Notes under the pieces: generated by a model
What the model was told of the DNA's origin: nothing
Seen by the model: the letters and a program-made list of their open reading frames with translations, nothing else
Database searches by the model: none
In this document: in pieces, positions 1 through 8,700 of the stretch
Layout: every line of letters begins with the position of its first letter
Position numbering within the stretch: the first letter of the stretch is position 1
Position numbers and translations under genes: made by a program
Assembly: GCA_934096705.1 (NCBI GenBank)
Contig: CAKOMR010000006.1
Span: forward strand, 3,704 to 67,703
Source of the DNA: an uncultured Bacilli bacterium
Lineage (GTDB): Bacteria > Bacillota_I > Bacilli_A > RF39 > UBA660
Direction: 5' to 3'
Length of the DNA stretch: 64,000 bases

Positions 1-28
1 CAATTATTTCTTCCTCGCTTAAATTCAT
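1..28 (-). CDS. 5' end of a gene running off the window edge
   Basis: Only the first nine codons are present, reading MNLSEEEII on the minus strand. The start is supported by a perfect Shine-Dalgarno (AAGGAGG) nine bases upstream and by a promoter at 95-123. The product cannot be recognised from this much. Confidence 0.6.
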
Positions 29-59
29 AACAATTTTATCCTCCTTATAAAAGAAAAAA

Positions 60-123
60 TTCTATACTATAATTGTATAGAACTCTATGATTACATTATA
101 CTACTTTATCTCTTAAATGTCTG
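60..123 (-). promoter_or_regulatory. Sigma-A promoter with inverted-repeat operator for the edge gene
   Basis: On the minus strand CAGACA (118-123) and TATAAT (95-100) are 17 bp apart. Downstream, covering the expected transcription start region, lies a perfect inverted repeat TTCTATAC-7 nt-GTATAGAA (60-82). Its position between the -10 box and the ribosome site is where a repressor would bind. I do not recognise the motif as a known regulator site. Confidence 0.55.
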
Positions 124-149
124 CAATAATCATGCAATTTTAACAAAAC

Positions 150-171
150 TTGTTCCCGAGTTGTTCCCAAG
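150..171. repeat. Two tandem 11-bp repeats upstream of a promoter
   Basis: TTGTTCCCGAG is followed directly by TTGTTCCCAAG. The 11-bp period is about one helical turn, and the pair lies about 27-48 bp upstream of the -35 box of the edge gene. A regulator binding one face of the helix is possible. It may also be chance. Confidence 0.35.
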
Positions 172-227
172 AATTATTTTCATTCTTCTCTATACTCACA
201 ACCCATTATAAAATGGGCATAAAAAAT

Positions 228-249
228 GAGAGCACGGTTAAATGCTCTC
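228..249 (-). terminator. Terminator of trpS
   Basis: A seven-bp stem GAGAGCA/TGCTCTC with an 8-nt loop is followed on the minus strand by ATTTTTT. It lies about 20 bp after the trpS stop codon. Confidence 0.75.
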
Positions 250-269
250 TTCAGGGGGCACAATCTTTT

Positions 270-1256
270 TTAATTAAGTCCAACTTTTTTCTTCATTTCA
301 ATCATTTTTTCATAAGCAAGTTTTCTAGAATTTTCTTTACCTTTTTCTAATATTTCATCAAGTCTACCAGAACTTATAATATGATTATATTTTGTCTGAA
401 TATCACTTATCATATTTGATGTTAATGATGCTACATACTTTTTAAAGTTGCCATAGCCAGAGTTTTTATATTCATTTGCAATATCCTCTACAGTTCTTTT
501 CGAAATAACGCTTGCTATATTAAGCAAATTAGAAATTCCAGGTTTATTTTCTTCATCGAAATACACTAAATTTTCACTATCTGTAGTTGCTCCCATTATC
601 TTTTTGCTTACCATTTCTGGGCTATCGAATAAAGAAATAACTCCATTTGGATTAGTTTCTGATTTACTCATTTTTTTACTTGGATCTTTCAAATCTTTAA
701 TTTTAATTCCCTCTTTACTAATTAAAGGCTGAGGAAGTTTAAAAGTTTCCCCATATTTATTATTAAATCTTTCTGCAATATCACGTGCAATTTCAACATG
801 TTGTTTTTGATCTATGCCTACAGGAACATAATCTGAATCACAATATAAAATATCTGCAGCCATTAAAATTGGATAAGTTAAAAGTCCTACAGTAAAGTTT
901 TCTTTACCTTTAGATTTTTCTTTAAACTGAATCATTCTTGATGCTTCACCATAATATGTATTACATTCCAAAATCCATGAAATCATAGGGATATATTCAT
1001 TATCTGATTGAATATAAACAACCACCTTTTCTGTGTCTATTCCACAAGCAATATACATTGCAATAAACTTTTTAATTCTATTTCTTAAAGTATCAGGATC
1101 TTGATATTCAGTAAGTGCATGAAGATCTGCTACAAAAAGATATACTTCATTATTTTCATCATTTGAAAGTTCTACCATTTGTGATATTGCTCCAATATAA
1201 TTACCTAAAGTAAGTTCTCCAGTTGGTTTTAATCCAGTTAAAATTCTTTTTTTCAT
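270..1256 (-). CDS. trpS: Tryptophanyl-tRNA synthetase
   Basis: Charges tRNA-Trp with tryptophan in the cytoplasm. This is a class I synthetase of 328 aa, the usual length. The HIGH-equivalent TLGN lies at residues 16-19 in an N-terminal GLKPTGELTLGNY segment, and KMSKS is at 195-199. The open frame extends 32 codons further upstream, but that stretch lies over the leader terminator. ATG at 1256 has an AGAAGGA Shine-Dalgarno and gives the normal TrpRS N-terminus. Expression is controlled by the T-box leader directly upstream. The gene is monocistronic with its own terminator. Confidence 0.97.
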   Translation of the reverse strand: MKKRILTGLKPTGELTLGNYIGAISQMVELSNDENNEVYLFVADLHALTEYQDPDTLRNRIKKFIAMYIACGIDTEKVVVYIQSDNEYIPMISWILECNTYYGEASRMIQFKEKSKGKENFTVGLLTYPILMAADILYCDSDYVPVGIDQKQHVEIARDIAERFNNKYGETFKLPQPLISKEGIKIKDLKDPSKKMSKSETNPNGVISLFDSPEMVSKKIMGATTDSENLVYFDEENKPGISNLLNIASVISKRTVEDIANEYKNSGYGNFKKYVASLTSNMISDIQTKYNHIISSGRLDEILEKGKENSRKLAYEKMIEMKKKVGLN

Positions 1257-1274
1257 ATTTATCCTTCTTTCTTT

Positions 1275-1553
1275 AAAAAAAATCTTATCCTCAATAATTA
1301 GGATAAGATTTAAATTCTTATTAATGCCACCTAAAAAGTGTGTCATGTACATTTATACATGCTATTTTGTTAACGAAGTTAAGTACTCCGTGCTAGCCTA
1401 CTAAAATTTCGGTAGCCTCTTAAAAGTCCATTTCGAATAACATCAATTTATAACTTTCCACCATTTAGTTACTCTCTATAAAATCAATATTACCTACTTT
1501 TCTTTCTCATCGATTTACAAGTTTATTGTATAAAAATTCTTTTTCTTTGTCAA
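1275..1553 (-). promoter_or_regulatory. Trp T-box riboswitch and promoter of trpS
   Basis: The promoter is TTGACA (1548-1553), 17 bp, TACAAT (1525-1530). The leader of about 240 nt contains a stem I region with AGAGAG and GGTGGAA motifs. The Trp codon TGG is at 1428-1430 in the context GAAATGGAC, the usual specifier-loop setting. A degenerate T-box, AGGTGGCA, lies at 1325-1332, and its TGGC can pair with a G73-CCA end, as tRNA-Trp has. A 12-bp terminator stem (1280-1311) with a U run follows. The specifier, the discriminator pairing and the downstream gene all agree on tryptophan. Confidence 0.92.
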
Positions 1554-1565
1554 TAACAATATATT

Positions 1566-3542
1566 TTATAATTCAAATTGAGAATTATAAAGTTTAGCAT
1601 AAAAGCCATCTTTTTTCATAAGTTCATCATGAGAACCTTGCTCTATAATATTTCCTTCATTCATAACTAATATTAAATCAGCATTTTTTATAGTTGAAAG
1701 TCTATGAGCAATTATAAATGATGTTTTATCTTCCATTAGTTTATCCATAGCTTTTTGAACAAGTTCTTCAGTTCTAGTATCAACATTTGATGTAGCTTCA
1801 TCTAGTATTAAAAGTGGAGCCTTTTCACACATACCACGAGCTATTGTAAGAAGTTGTTTTTGTCCTGCGGAAATATTATCATTTTCAGAAATTACAGTAT
1901 CATAATTATTTGGAAGTGTTTTAATAAAATGATCTAGTCCAATATATTTACATACATTTTCTATTTCTTTATCAGTAATTTTTGAATTATTATATCTAAT
2001 ATTGTCTTTAACAGTTCCTTCGAAAAGCCAAGTATCTTGAAGTACCATCGTAAATAAATTATGAATATTTTCTCTTGTTAAATCATGAATACTTTTTCCA
2101 TCAATAGTTATATCTCCATCATGTATATCATAAAACTTCATAAGTAAGTTTACCATAGTTGTTTTACCTGCACCAGTTGGTCCTACAATAGCAATTTTTT
2201 GGCCTGATTTAACTTTTGCAGAAAAATCTTTAATAATAGTTTTACCATTTTCATCATATTTAAATGAAACATGGTTAAACTCAATATTTCCTTTTACACT
2301 ATCTTTATCAAGTTTATCTTTATTTTCTTCTTTAGACATTTCTTCTTCATCTAAGAATTCAAATACTCTTTCCGAAGATGCTAAAGCAGATTGTATAAAA
2401 GTAAATTCCTGCGCTATTGAGGAAAGTGGCATTGTAAATAGTCTTACATATGTAATAAAGGCAATAATTACACCAAAAGTGATTTTACCATTCATTGTAA
2501 GAAGTGCACCAGCAATACATACAGCTACGTAGCCAAAATTACCTACGAAGCTCATCATTGGATGCATAAGTCCTGATAAGAAGCCACTTTTTCTACTACA
2601 TTCACTAACCTCTTTATTTATTTTATCAAATTTTTTATTTGCATCATCTTGTCCATTATAAACTTTAACAACGTTAAGTCCAGAATAAATCTCTTCGATA
2701 TGACTATTAAGTTTTCCTAAACCTTCTTGTCTTTTTACAAAATATTTTTGACTCTTAGAAAGAATTATTGCCATAAAAACAAAACCTATTAATGATGAAA
2801 ATATTGCTGTTAAACTCATAACTGCATTTGTTTTAAACATCATAATAATTGAACCAAATAATAATGTCACATTACTTGCAAGTGAAGAAAGTGAATTATT
2901 AAGTGTTTGAGCAAGTGTATCAACATCATTTGTTACTCTTGATAATATATCTCCAGTTTGATGATTATCAAAATATTTAAGAGGTAATTTATTAATTTTT
3001 TGTGATATTCTTTTTCTTAGTGTTCTAGCAAAATTATTTGATACATTAGTCATAGAAAGTGCTTGTAAAAAGCCAAATATACTACTTACAAAATAAACCA
3101 CTAAAAGCATAATACATATGTTTTTAATTTTTTTAATATCCATTTTTGGTTTAATTACTTTTTGAATGTTTTCAGGCATTTTTTCAAGTGCATTATATAA
3201 TTCTTTTGCGCTTGCATCTTTATTTAATGTTTTTAAAGCATTAACATATTCTAATTGATCGTTCATACTTATAGTAACATTATCAATAACAATGTCACTT
3301 CCAAAAGATGTTTCTATTTTTTCATTTAAAATATTTAGATTTTTCGAATTAATTACTAAACCTTTTTGAATTTCATCAGTTAATTTAGAAAGTCTATTCG
3401 GAGCACTTATTGTAAGTACTGAACCAAAAATAGCTAAAATTAAACTTATTATAACAAGTACTTTAAATGGTTTTAATTCCTTTACAAGTCTTTTAAGTGA
3501 ACCCTTAAAATCTTTTGCATTTTCCATTTTTTTATTATGCAT
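1566..3542 (-). CDS. Heterodimeric ABC exporter subunit with the catalytic NBD (BmrD/YheH-like)
   Basis: Half-transporter of 658 aa with an N-terminal six-helix permease domain and a C-terminal ATPase. Walker A GPTGAGKTT is near residue 452 and Walker B LLILDEATS near 575, with the catalytic Glu present. The signature motif is ISAGQ, which departs from LSGGQ. An insert of about 85 residues after the first membrane helix (about residues 50-135) is what distinguishes YheH/BmrD-type subunits. The start at 3542 has AAGGAG and overlaps the partner gene by 8 bp. The longer frame to 3596 has no ribosome site. It probably pairs with the next gene and exports drugs or lipids; the substrate is unknown. 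Confidence 0.88.
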   Translation of the reverse strand: MHNKKMENAKDFKGSLKRLVKELKPFKVLVIISLILAIFGSVLTISAPNRLSKLTDEIQKGLVINSKNLNILNEKIETSFGSDIVIDNVTISMNDQLEYVNALKTLNKDASAKELYNALEKMPENIQKVIKPKMDIKKIKNICIMLLVVYFVSSIFGFLQALSMTNVSNNFARTLRKRISQKINKLPLKYFDNHQTGDILSRVTNDVDTLAQTLNNSLSSLASNVTLLFGSIIMMFKTNAVMSLTAIFSSLIGFVFMAIILSKSQKYFVKRQEGLGKLNSHIEEIYSGLNVVKVYNGQDDANKKFDKINKEVSECSRKSGFLSGLMHPMMSFVGNFGYVAVCIAGALLTMNGKITFGVIIAFITYVRLFTMPLSSIAQEFTFIQSALASSERVFEFLDEEEMSKEENKDKLDKDSVKGNIEFNHVSFKYDENGKTIIKDFSAKVKSGQKIAIVGPTGAGKTTMVNLLMKFYDIHDGDITIDGKSIHDLTRENIHNLFTMVLQDTWLFEGTVKDNIRYNNSKITDKEIENVCKYIGLDHFIKTLPNNYDTVISENDNISAGQKQLLTIARGMCEKAPLLILDEATSNVDTRTEELVQKAMDKLMEDKTSFIIAHRLSTIKNADLILVMNEGNIIEQGSHDELMKKDGFYAKLYNSQFEL

Positions 3543-5292
3543 TTTCAAGCTCCTTTCTAGAAAGCTGTGAATAAGCAATTTCCTTATAAACGTCACAATT
3601 TTTTAATAATTCTTTGTGAGTTCCCATGCCAACCATCTTTCCATTATCAAGAACAATAATCTTGTCTGCATTAAGAATAGTTCCAATTCTTTGTGCTACG
3701 ATTAAAGTTGTCGCACCTTTTGCATTTTCTTTTAAAGCCTTTCTAAGTGATGAATCAGTTTTATAGTCAAGGGCTGAAAAAGAGTCATCAAATATATATA
3801 TTTCTGGGTCTTTAGCAATTGCTCTTGCAATAGATAATCTTTGCTTTTGACCTCCAGATACATTTGTTCCACCAGATGCTATATGTGAATCTATATCTTT
3901 ATCCATTTTAGAAACAAAGTCATATCCTTGAGCGATTTCCAAAGCTTCTTTGACTTTATCAGCTGTTATTTTTCTATTTGATTTACCATAAGAAACATTT
4001 GATTTAACTGTTCCATCAAACATAACTGCTCTTTGAGAAACATAACCAAGTTTATTATGTAAACTTTCAAAGTTATATTCTTTTACATTTACGCCATCAA
4101 TTAATACTTCTCCATCGGTAGCATCATAAAATCTTGGTACTAAATTTATAAGAGTACTTTTTCCACTACCCGTTGAACCTATAAAGGCAATAGTTTGCCC
4201 TTTTTCAGCTTTAAATGAAATATCTCTTAATAAATATTCATCAGCATCAGGATATTTAAATGACACATTTTTAAATTCTATCGTTCCAACTTCACTTGTT
4301 TTTCCGTCAAATGCACCTTCATTGACAGTTATCTTTTCATCAAGAACTTCATTAATTCTTTGTGCAGATACATTTGCTCTTGGTAAAATCATAAAAATCA
4401 TTGAAAGCATAATAAATGACATAATTATTTGCATTGCATAAGTAGAAAATACTACCATATCTCCAAAAAGAGTTAATTTATTAGTCATTAAGGCATTATT
4501 TATAAGACTTGCGCCAATAAAGTAAATACCTAAAGTTAGCGTGTACATTACCATGGTCATAATTGGGTCTAGTACCGCAAAACATTTTTGATTGAAAAGT
4601 TGAGTATTTGTAAGTGTATCATTTTCTTTTTGAAATTTATTTTCTTGAAATTTTTCAGCATTAAATGCACGTACCACTCTAATGCCTGTTAGATTTTCTC
4701 TCGTTACACGATTTACTTTATCGATTAATTTTTGTACTAAAGAAAATCTTGGCATAACAATACTTGTAATAATTCCAATTGTTATAAGAAGTACAACAAC
4801 GCAAGATGCTGTTAAAGCACTCCATTGCCAACTTTTATTTAATATTTTAATTATAGCCCATGCAGCAGTCATTGGTGCTTTCATTAAAAGTGACAATCCC
4901 ATTGATAAAAACATTTCAATTTGACTTACGTCATTTGTAGTTCTTGTAATCAAACTACTTACAGAAAAATTTTTTACTTCTGCAGTTGATAAATCCATGG
5001 TTTTTGAAAAAACTTTTTTTCTAACATTTTTAGAAAACGTGGTTGATACATAAGTTAATATATAGCTTGTTATAACAGCTCCAATTAAAGAGCCAAAAGC
5101 ACATAAAAGCATGTATCCACCATTTTTTAGTATCTCACGCATTTTACTACCTTCAGTTTGAACAAGGACTGTTATATTGCTCATATAATCTGGCATTTTT
5201 AATTCTAACCAAACTTCTAAGAAAATAATGACTGCGCATATCAAAATAAGTAAATAATCTTTTTTTCTTAAATTTTTAAATAATTTTAACAT
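3535..5292 (-). CDS. Heterodimeric ABC exporter subunit with a degenerate ATPase site (BmrC-like)
   Basis: Half-transporter of 585 aa, the same length as BmrC. Walker A GSTGSGKST is near residue 370 and the signature is canonical VSGGQ. Walker B ends FDDSFSALD, so the catalytic Glu is replaced by Asp. Together with the non-canonical signature in its partner, this is the asymmetric arrangement known from BmrCD and LmrCD: one functional and one degenerate ATP site. ATG at 5292 follows AAAGGAGG and overlaps the MarR gene by 17 bp, so the three genes form one operon. Confidence 0.9.
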   Translation of the reverse strand: MLKLFKNLRKKDYLLILICAVIIFLEVWLELKMPDYMSNITVLVQTEGSKMREILKNGGYMLLCAFGSLIGAVITSYILTYVSTTFSKNVRKKVFSKTMDLSTAEVKNFSVSSLITRTTNDVSQIEMFLSMGLSLLMKAPMTAAWAIIKILNKSWQWSALTASCVVVLLITIGIITSIVMPRFSLVQKLIDKVNRVTRENLTGIRVVRAFNAEKFQENKFQKENDTLTNTQLFNQKCFAVLDPIMTMVMYTLTLGIYFIGASLINNALMTNKLTLFGDMVVFSTYAMQIIMSFIMLSMIFMILPRANVSAQRINEVLDEKITVNEGAFDGKTSEVGTIEFKNVSFKYPDADEYLLRDISFKAEKGQTIAFIGSTGSGKSTLINLVPRFYDATDGEVLIDGVNVKEYNFESLHNKLGYVSQRAVMFDGTVKSNVSYGKSNRKITADKVKEALEIAQGYDFVSKMDKDIDSHIASGGTNVSGGQKQRLSIARAIAKDPEIYIFDDSFSALDYKTDSSLRKALKENAKGATTLIVAQRIGTILNADKIIVLDNGKMVGMGTHKELLKNCDVYKEIAYSQLSRKELENA

Positions 5293-5725
5293 TTTTTTCC
5301 TCCTTTAAATTTTCTGTCATTTTAGATAAAACCTTTATAAATGTATTTAAATCTTCTTCATTTATTCCATCAGTACATTTTTTTTCAAGATTTTCAATTT
5401 TATCTTTACTACTTTCAAATACTTTTTGAGCATTATTACTTAAAACTATTTTTTTAGTTCTAGTATCATTATTATCAGTAATTCTTACAATTAAACCATT
5501 TTTTTCCATTGTTATTAAAACACTTGAAACCGTGGCTCTAGAAAGTCCTAATACTTTTTCAAAGTCTTTTTGAAGTGCATATTTTTTAGGGCTATTTATA
5601 ATATATTCCATAATTTCAATTTGGGTAGTTGTAACATTTGGATATTTTGGCATATCCTTAACTCCCATATTATTAATAACTAATTGATGAAATGTTTTAA
5701 CACTTTTCAAAATACTTCTTTTCAT
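5276..5725 (-). CDS. MarR-family transcriptional regulator
   Basis: 149-aa winged-helix protein. The recognition region LSRATVSSVLITMEKNGLIVR and the wing DNNDTRTKKIVLS are typical of MarR. It is the first gene of an operon with the exporter pair and overlaps it. By analogy with MarR-exporter operons it probably represses its own promoter and is released by an exported compound (inference). I found no convincing palindromic operator in the leader, only short CTCA/TGAG arms around 5730-5756. Confidence 0.85.
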   Translation of the reverse strand: MKRSILKSVKTFHQLVINNMGVKDMPKYPNVTTTQIEIMEYIINSPKKYALQKDFEKVLGLSRATVSSVLITMEKNGLIVRITDNNDTRTKKIVLSNNAQKVFESSKDKIENLEKKCTDGINEEDLNTFIKVLSKMTENLKEEKNVKII

Positions 5726-5758
5726 ACAAACCTCACATACCTTTTATGCACATGAGTA

Positions 5759-5786
5759 ATTATATCATTATTCATAATTTTGTCAA
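5759..5786 (-). promoter_or_regulatory. Sigma-A promoter of the MarR-exporter operon
   Basis: TTGACA (5781-5786), a 16-bp spacer and TATAAT (5759-5764), located 34 bp upstream of the MarR start. A TGTCGAA element (a Spo0A-box core) lies about 65 bp further upstream at 5851-5857. It is single and short, so its meaning is uncertain. Confidence 0.8.
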
Positions 5787-5803
5787 TGCCCTTACAAAAA
5801 AAT

Positions 5804-5822
5804 AAACTCAAAATTTGAGTTT
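5804..5822 (-). terminator. Terminator of the small gene at 5885-6100
   Basis: Perfect hairpin AAACTCAAA/TTTGAGTTT followed on the minus strand by ATTTTTTTG. Confidence 0.75.
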
Positions 5823-5884
5823 AATAATTAAAGATATGAAGGTTTGCTTTTTCGACATTTTTCTAAGTAATCTTTTATAAATTT

Positions 5885-6100
5885 TTATTTAAAAAATCCA
5901 AAATGAGTACTACCACTTCTTTGACTTTCTCTTTGCTCTTCTTGAATTTTAATTTCTACATTTTTAATTCTTTCATTTACGTTATGAAGTTTTATTAAAA
6001 AATTTCTCATTTCTTCTTTGTTTTCCGACTTTTTTAATGACTCAAGGATTTCATTTCTAATACCAATTAATTTATTTTTATAACCAATTAAATTTTCCAT
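5885..6100 (-). CDS. Small charged helical protein of unknown function
   Basis: 71 aa, highly charged and predicted mostly alpha-helical or coiled-coil, ending STHFGFFK. The ATG at 6100 has a weak GGGATGG ribosome site. A TTG four codons upstream is also open. It follows the toxin-antitoxin pair on the same strand with a 50-bp gap and has its own terminator. I do not recognise a family. Confidence 0.5.
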   Translation of the reverse strand: MENLIGYKNKLIGIRNEILESLKKSENKEEMRNFLIKLHNVNERIKNVEIKIQEEQRESQRSGSTHFGFFK

Positions 6101-6150
6101 AAACCATCCCAATTACATTAATTTAGCATATTTTATTATTTAAAACAATA

Positions 6151-6573
6151 TTAATTAAATTTTTGAATATCTTTTTTCGACATATAAATTACTCTTTCAC
6201 TTTTTATCCCATATTTTATTTGATATCTTTTATAAGCCTTTAATAGTTCATTTAACTTTGTTTCAGATAAAACAGATATAGTTTTTCGAAATAGTAGTAA
6301 TTCTGGAAAAAACTCTATAGTTAATTTTGTATTTAACTGAGCATAACTATCTTCATATAAAACAGTCTCTTTAGGATTATCCGAATCAATAAAATAATTA
6401 TATGGATAATACAAATTTTGTAATTTTCCTTTTATTTTATCTAATGCAATAACTTCAATATAACCATATTTTATTTTTGCTATAAGCATAGGATGTTTAG
6501 TCATAGATACCAAATTACTCTGATACCTCACTTTAAGCCATAACACTTGACCAACTTTTAATTTATTAATCAT
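6151..6573 (-). CDS. Putative toxin partner of a Panacea antitoxin, PemK/MazF-like
   Basis: 140 aa. The N-terminus (KVGQVLWLKVRYQSN, then KHPMLIAKI) has the beta-barrel pattern of PemK/MazF-like proteins, and the C-terminus is helical and basic. The resemblance is by pattern only. The stronger evidence is context: it overlaps the Panacea-domain gene by 4 bp (ATGA), as expected for a toxin-antitoxin pair. If correct it would be a ribosome-dependent or free mRNA endonuclease; activity is not shown by the sequence. Confidence 0.5.
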   Translation of the reverse strand: MINKLKVGQVLWLKVRYQSNLVSMTKHPMLIAKIKYGYIEVIALDKIKGKLQNLYYPYNYFIDSDNPKETVLYEDSYAQLNTKLTIEFFPELLLFRKTISVLSETKLNELLKAYKRYQIKYGIKSERVIYMSKKDIQKFN

Positions 6574-7046
6574 ATTTTTAAGGCTTTTATTAAGCCTTCA
6601 TATCTTTCTTTATATTCTTTGATATTACTTTCAACATCCATTTTCATATTTTTATGGGTCACATTTTTTAAGCGTTGCCATTCTGGATCTTCATGACTTA
6701 TTTCAATTAGTTCCTGTGTTGTAGCATTTTCAAGTGACAAATATATTTTGTCTAAAAAAATTTTAGTTTGTAAATTAATATGATTACTACATCCTTTAAG
6801 TCTTACATAAAGATTTCTTATTTTTTCAATTACAGGTCCATTATCATAAGCAATAAAATCATCTTCAAATAATTTTTTTCCATATTTTGCTAGATATACA
6901 ACTTGAGATAAAAATAGATACTTATTTAATTTTACATTTCCTTCATAAAATCTTATTCCATTATAAATCATAATATTTTTATTAAATATTTTTTTATTTG
7001 GATCTTTAGAAAGAAAGTATTCTGCCACGTCCTTTGCTGTTAACAT
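6570..7046 (-). CDS. Panacea-domain (DUF4065, SocA-like) antitoxin
   Basis: 158 aa. The segment YLFLSQVVYLAKYGKKLFED followed by FIAYDNGPVIEKI matches the Panacea/DUF4065 consensus (KLLYFAQ..YLA..GKPLF.D.F.AW..GPV). Known family members neutralise many unrelated toxins encoded next to them, and some are proteolysis adaptors. ATG at 7046 follows AAGGAGA. It is the first gene of a two-gene operon with its own promoter. Confidence 0.8.
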   Translation of the reverse strand: MLTAKDVAEYFLSKDPNKKIFNKNIMIYNGIRFYEGNVKLNKYLFLSQVVYLAKYGKKLFEDDFIAYDNGPVIEKIRNLYVRLKGCSNHINLQTKIFLDKIYLSLENATTQELIEISHEDPEWQRLKNVTHKNMKMDVESNIKEYKERYEGLIKALKI

Positions 7047-7077
7047 ATTTCTCCTTATTACGTACTACCTAAAACAC

Positions 7078-7106
7078 ATTATAAATATTACATTAAAAAA
7101 TTGCAA
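7078..7106 (-). promoter_or_regulatory. Promoter of the Panacea toxin-antitoxin pair
   Basis: TTGCAA (7101-7106), 17 bp, TATAAT (7078-7083). The short leader contains a TACGTA palindrome near 7060 that could serve autoregulation; this is speculative. Confidence 0.75.
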
Positions 7107-7114
7107 GAAAAAAA

Positions 7115-7130
7115 TGAGCTTTTAAACTCA
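7115..7130 (-). terminator. Probable terminator of serS
   Basis: An imperfect hairpin TGAG...CTCA directly downstream of the serS stop codon is followed on the minus strand by a run of seven T. The stem is weak. Confidence 0.5.
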
Positions 7131-7132
7131 AG

Positions 7133-8419
7133 TTATTTCTTAGGAACTATTTTTTCAATTCCACCCATGTATGGTCTTAATACTACTGGAATATTAATAC
7201 TTCCATCTTCATTATAATTATTTTCTACAAAAGCAATTAACGCTCTTGGAGAAGCAAGTACTGTATTATTTAATGTATGAACATAATATGTTCCATTTTC
7301 ACCTTTAGTTCTTATTTGTAATCTACGTGCTTGAGCATCAGATAAATTAGAACAACTTCCTACTTCAAAATATTTTTGTTGTCTTGGGCTCCATGCTTCT
7401 ACATCACATGATTTAACTTTAAGATCTGCTAAATCACCACTACAACATTCAAGAGTTCTTACTGGTATATCTAAACTTCTAAATAATTCAACTGTTGCTT
7501 TCCACATCTTATCATACCAATTAAAAGCATCTTCAGGCTTACATAAAACTATCATTTCTTGTTTTTCAAATTGATGAACTCTATAAACACCTTTTTCTTC
7601 AAGGCCATGGGCTCCGCCTTCTTTTCTAAAACATGGAGAATATGAAGTAAGTGCTATAGGAAGTGATTTTTCATCAACAATTTGACCTAAGAATCTTCCT
7701 ATCATTGAATGTTCACTTGTTCCTATTAAATATAAATCTTCACCTTCAATTTTATACATCATTGCTTCCATTTCTGGGAAAGACATTACTCCCTCAACTA
7801 CTGATGAATGAATCATAAATGGTGGAATGCAATAAGTAAAGCCTTTATTTATCATAAAATCTCTTGCATAAGAAAGCATTGCACTATGAATTCTTGCTAT
7901 ATCACCGGTTAAATAATAAAATCCTTCTCCAGAAGTCCTTCCTGCACTTTCCTTATCAAGTCCGTTAAGCCTTTCCATAATATCTGCATGATATGGTATT
8001 TCATAACTTGGAACTTTAGGTTCACCGAAACGCTCATTTTCTACATTTGCACTATCATCTTTTCCTATTGGTACACTAGGATCAATAATATTTGGTATTA
8101 AAAGCATTTTATCTCTAATATAACTTTGTAATCTTTCTTCTTCATTTGTAAGATTGGCTATTTCAGTATTAATTTCATTTACTCTTTTTTTAGCTTCCTC
8201 AACTTTATCAAATTCTTTATTTCTTACATACTCACCAATTTTTGCACTAATATTATTTTTTTCACATCTTAGTTCATCTGCTTTAGTTTTAGTTTCTCTA
8301 AACTTTTTATCTTTTTCTTCGATTTCATCAACTAAAGCAAGTTTTTCATCTTGAAATTTTTTCTTAATATTTTCCTTTACTAATTCTTTGTTTTCTCTTA
8401 TTAGATTAATATCTATCAT
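7133..8419 (-). CDS. serS: Seryl-tRNA synthetase
   Basis: Charges tRNA-Ser, and tRNA-Sec where present. A full-length class II enzyme of 428 aa. The first ~110 residues form the charged coiled-coil tRNA-binding arm (MIDINLIRENKELVKENIKK onward). The catalytic core has motif 2 around SPCFRKEGGAHG and motif 3 ending in ALIAFVENN. ATG at 8419 follows AAGGA. Transcription is controlled by the Ser T-box upstream. Confidence 0.97.
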   Translation of the reverse strand: MIDINLIRENKELVKENIKKKFQDEKLALVDEIEEKDKKFRETKTKADELRCEKNNISAKIGEYVRNKEFDKVEEAKKRVNEINTEIANLTNEEERLQSYIRDKMLLIPNIIDPSVPIGKDDSANVENERFGEPKVPSYEIPYHADIMERLNGLDKESAGRTSGEGFYYLTGDIARIHSAMLSYARDFMINKGFTYCIPPFMIHSSVVEGVMSFPEMEAMMYKIEGEDLYLIGTSEHSMIGRFLGQIVDEKSLPIALTSYSPCFRKEGGAHGLEEKGVYRVHQFEKQEMIVLCKPEDAFNWYDKMWKATVELFRSLDIPVRTLECCSGDLADLKVKSCDVEAWSPRQQKYFEVGSCSNLSDAQARRLQIRTKGENGTYYVHTLNNTVLASPRALIAFVENNYNEDGSINIPVVLRPYMGGIEKIVPKK

Positions 8420-8437
8420 TTTATATCCTTCCTTTCA

Positions 8438-8676
8438 ATAAAAAAACACCAAACCACTCCTTAAGGAGCAATTCTGCGGTGCCATCCTTTATATTACTTA
8501 ATTATTCTTTAACGGAAATTACCCGAAGTTGATTAGACTTTCTAGAAAGTAGATTCATAAATATTTATTTGTTAACTTTCACCAAGCGTTAACTCTCTTA
8601 AAAATAACATATTTATTACTAATCTTTCATAACTGATTTACAAATTTATTTTAACATTCAATTATAATTTTTACAA
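8438..8676 (-). promoter_or_regulatory. Ser T-box riboswitch and promoter of serS
   Basis: Promoter TTGTAA (8671-8676), 17 bp, TAAAAT (8648-8653). The leader of about 200 nt has stem I with AAGAGAG and GGTGAAA motifs. The specifier TCT (Ser) is at 8551-8553, preceded by GAA and followed by A. The T-box GGATGGCACCGC is at 8476-8487, and its TGGC matches the G73 end of tRNA-Ser. The terminator hairpin CACCGC...GGTG with a T run ends near 8438. All elements agree on serine. Confidence 0.93.
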
Positions 8677-8700
8677 GGAGAAATTTCATATATTTACCAG

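Noticed and set aside
150..350. Plus-strand open frame overlapping the trpS end
   Set aside because: It covers the trpS terminator and the last codons of trpS, with no ribosome site; a shadow frame.
5851..5857. TGTCGAA upstream of the MarR-exporter promoter
   Set aside because: Only the seven-base core matches and it is single; not enough to call a Spo0A site.
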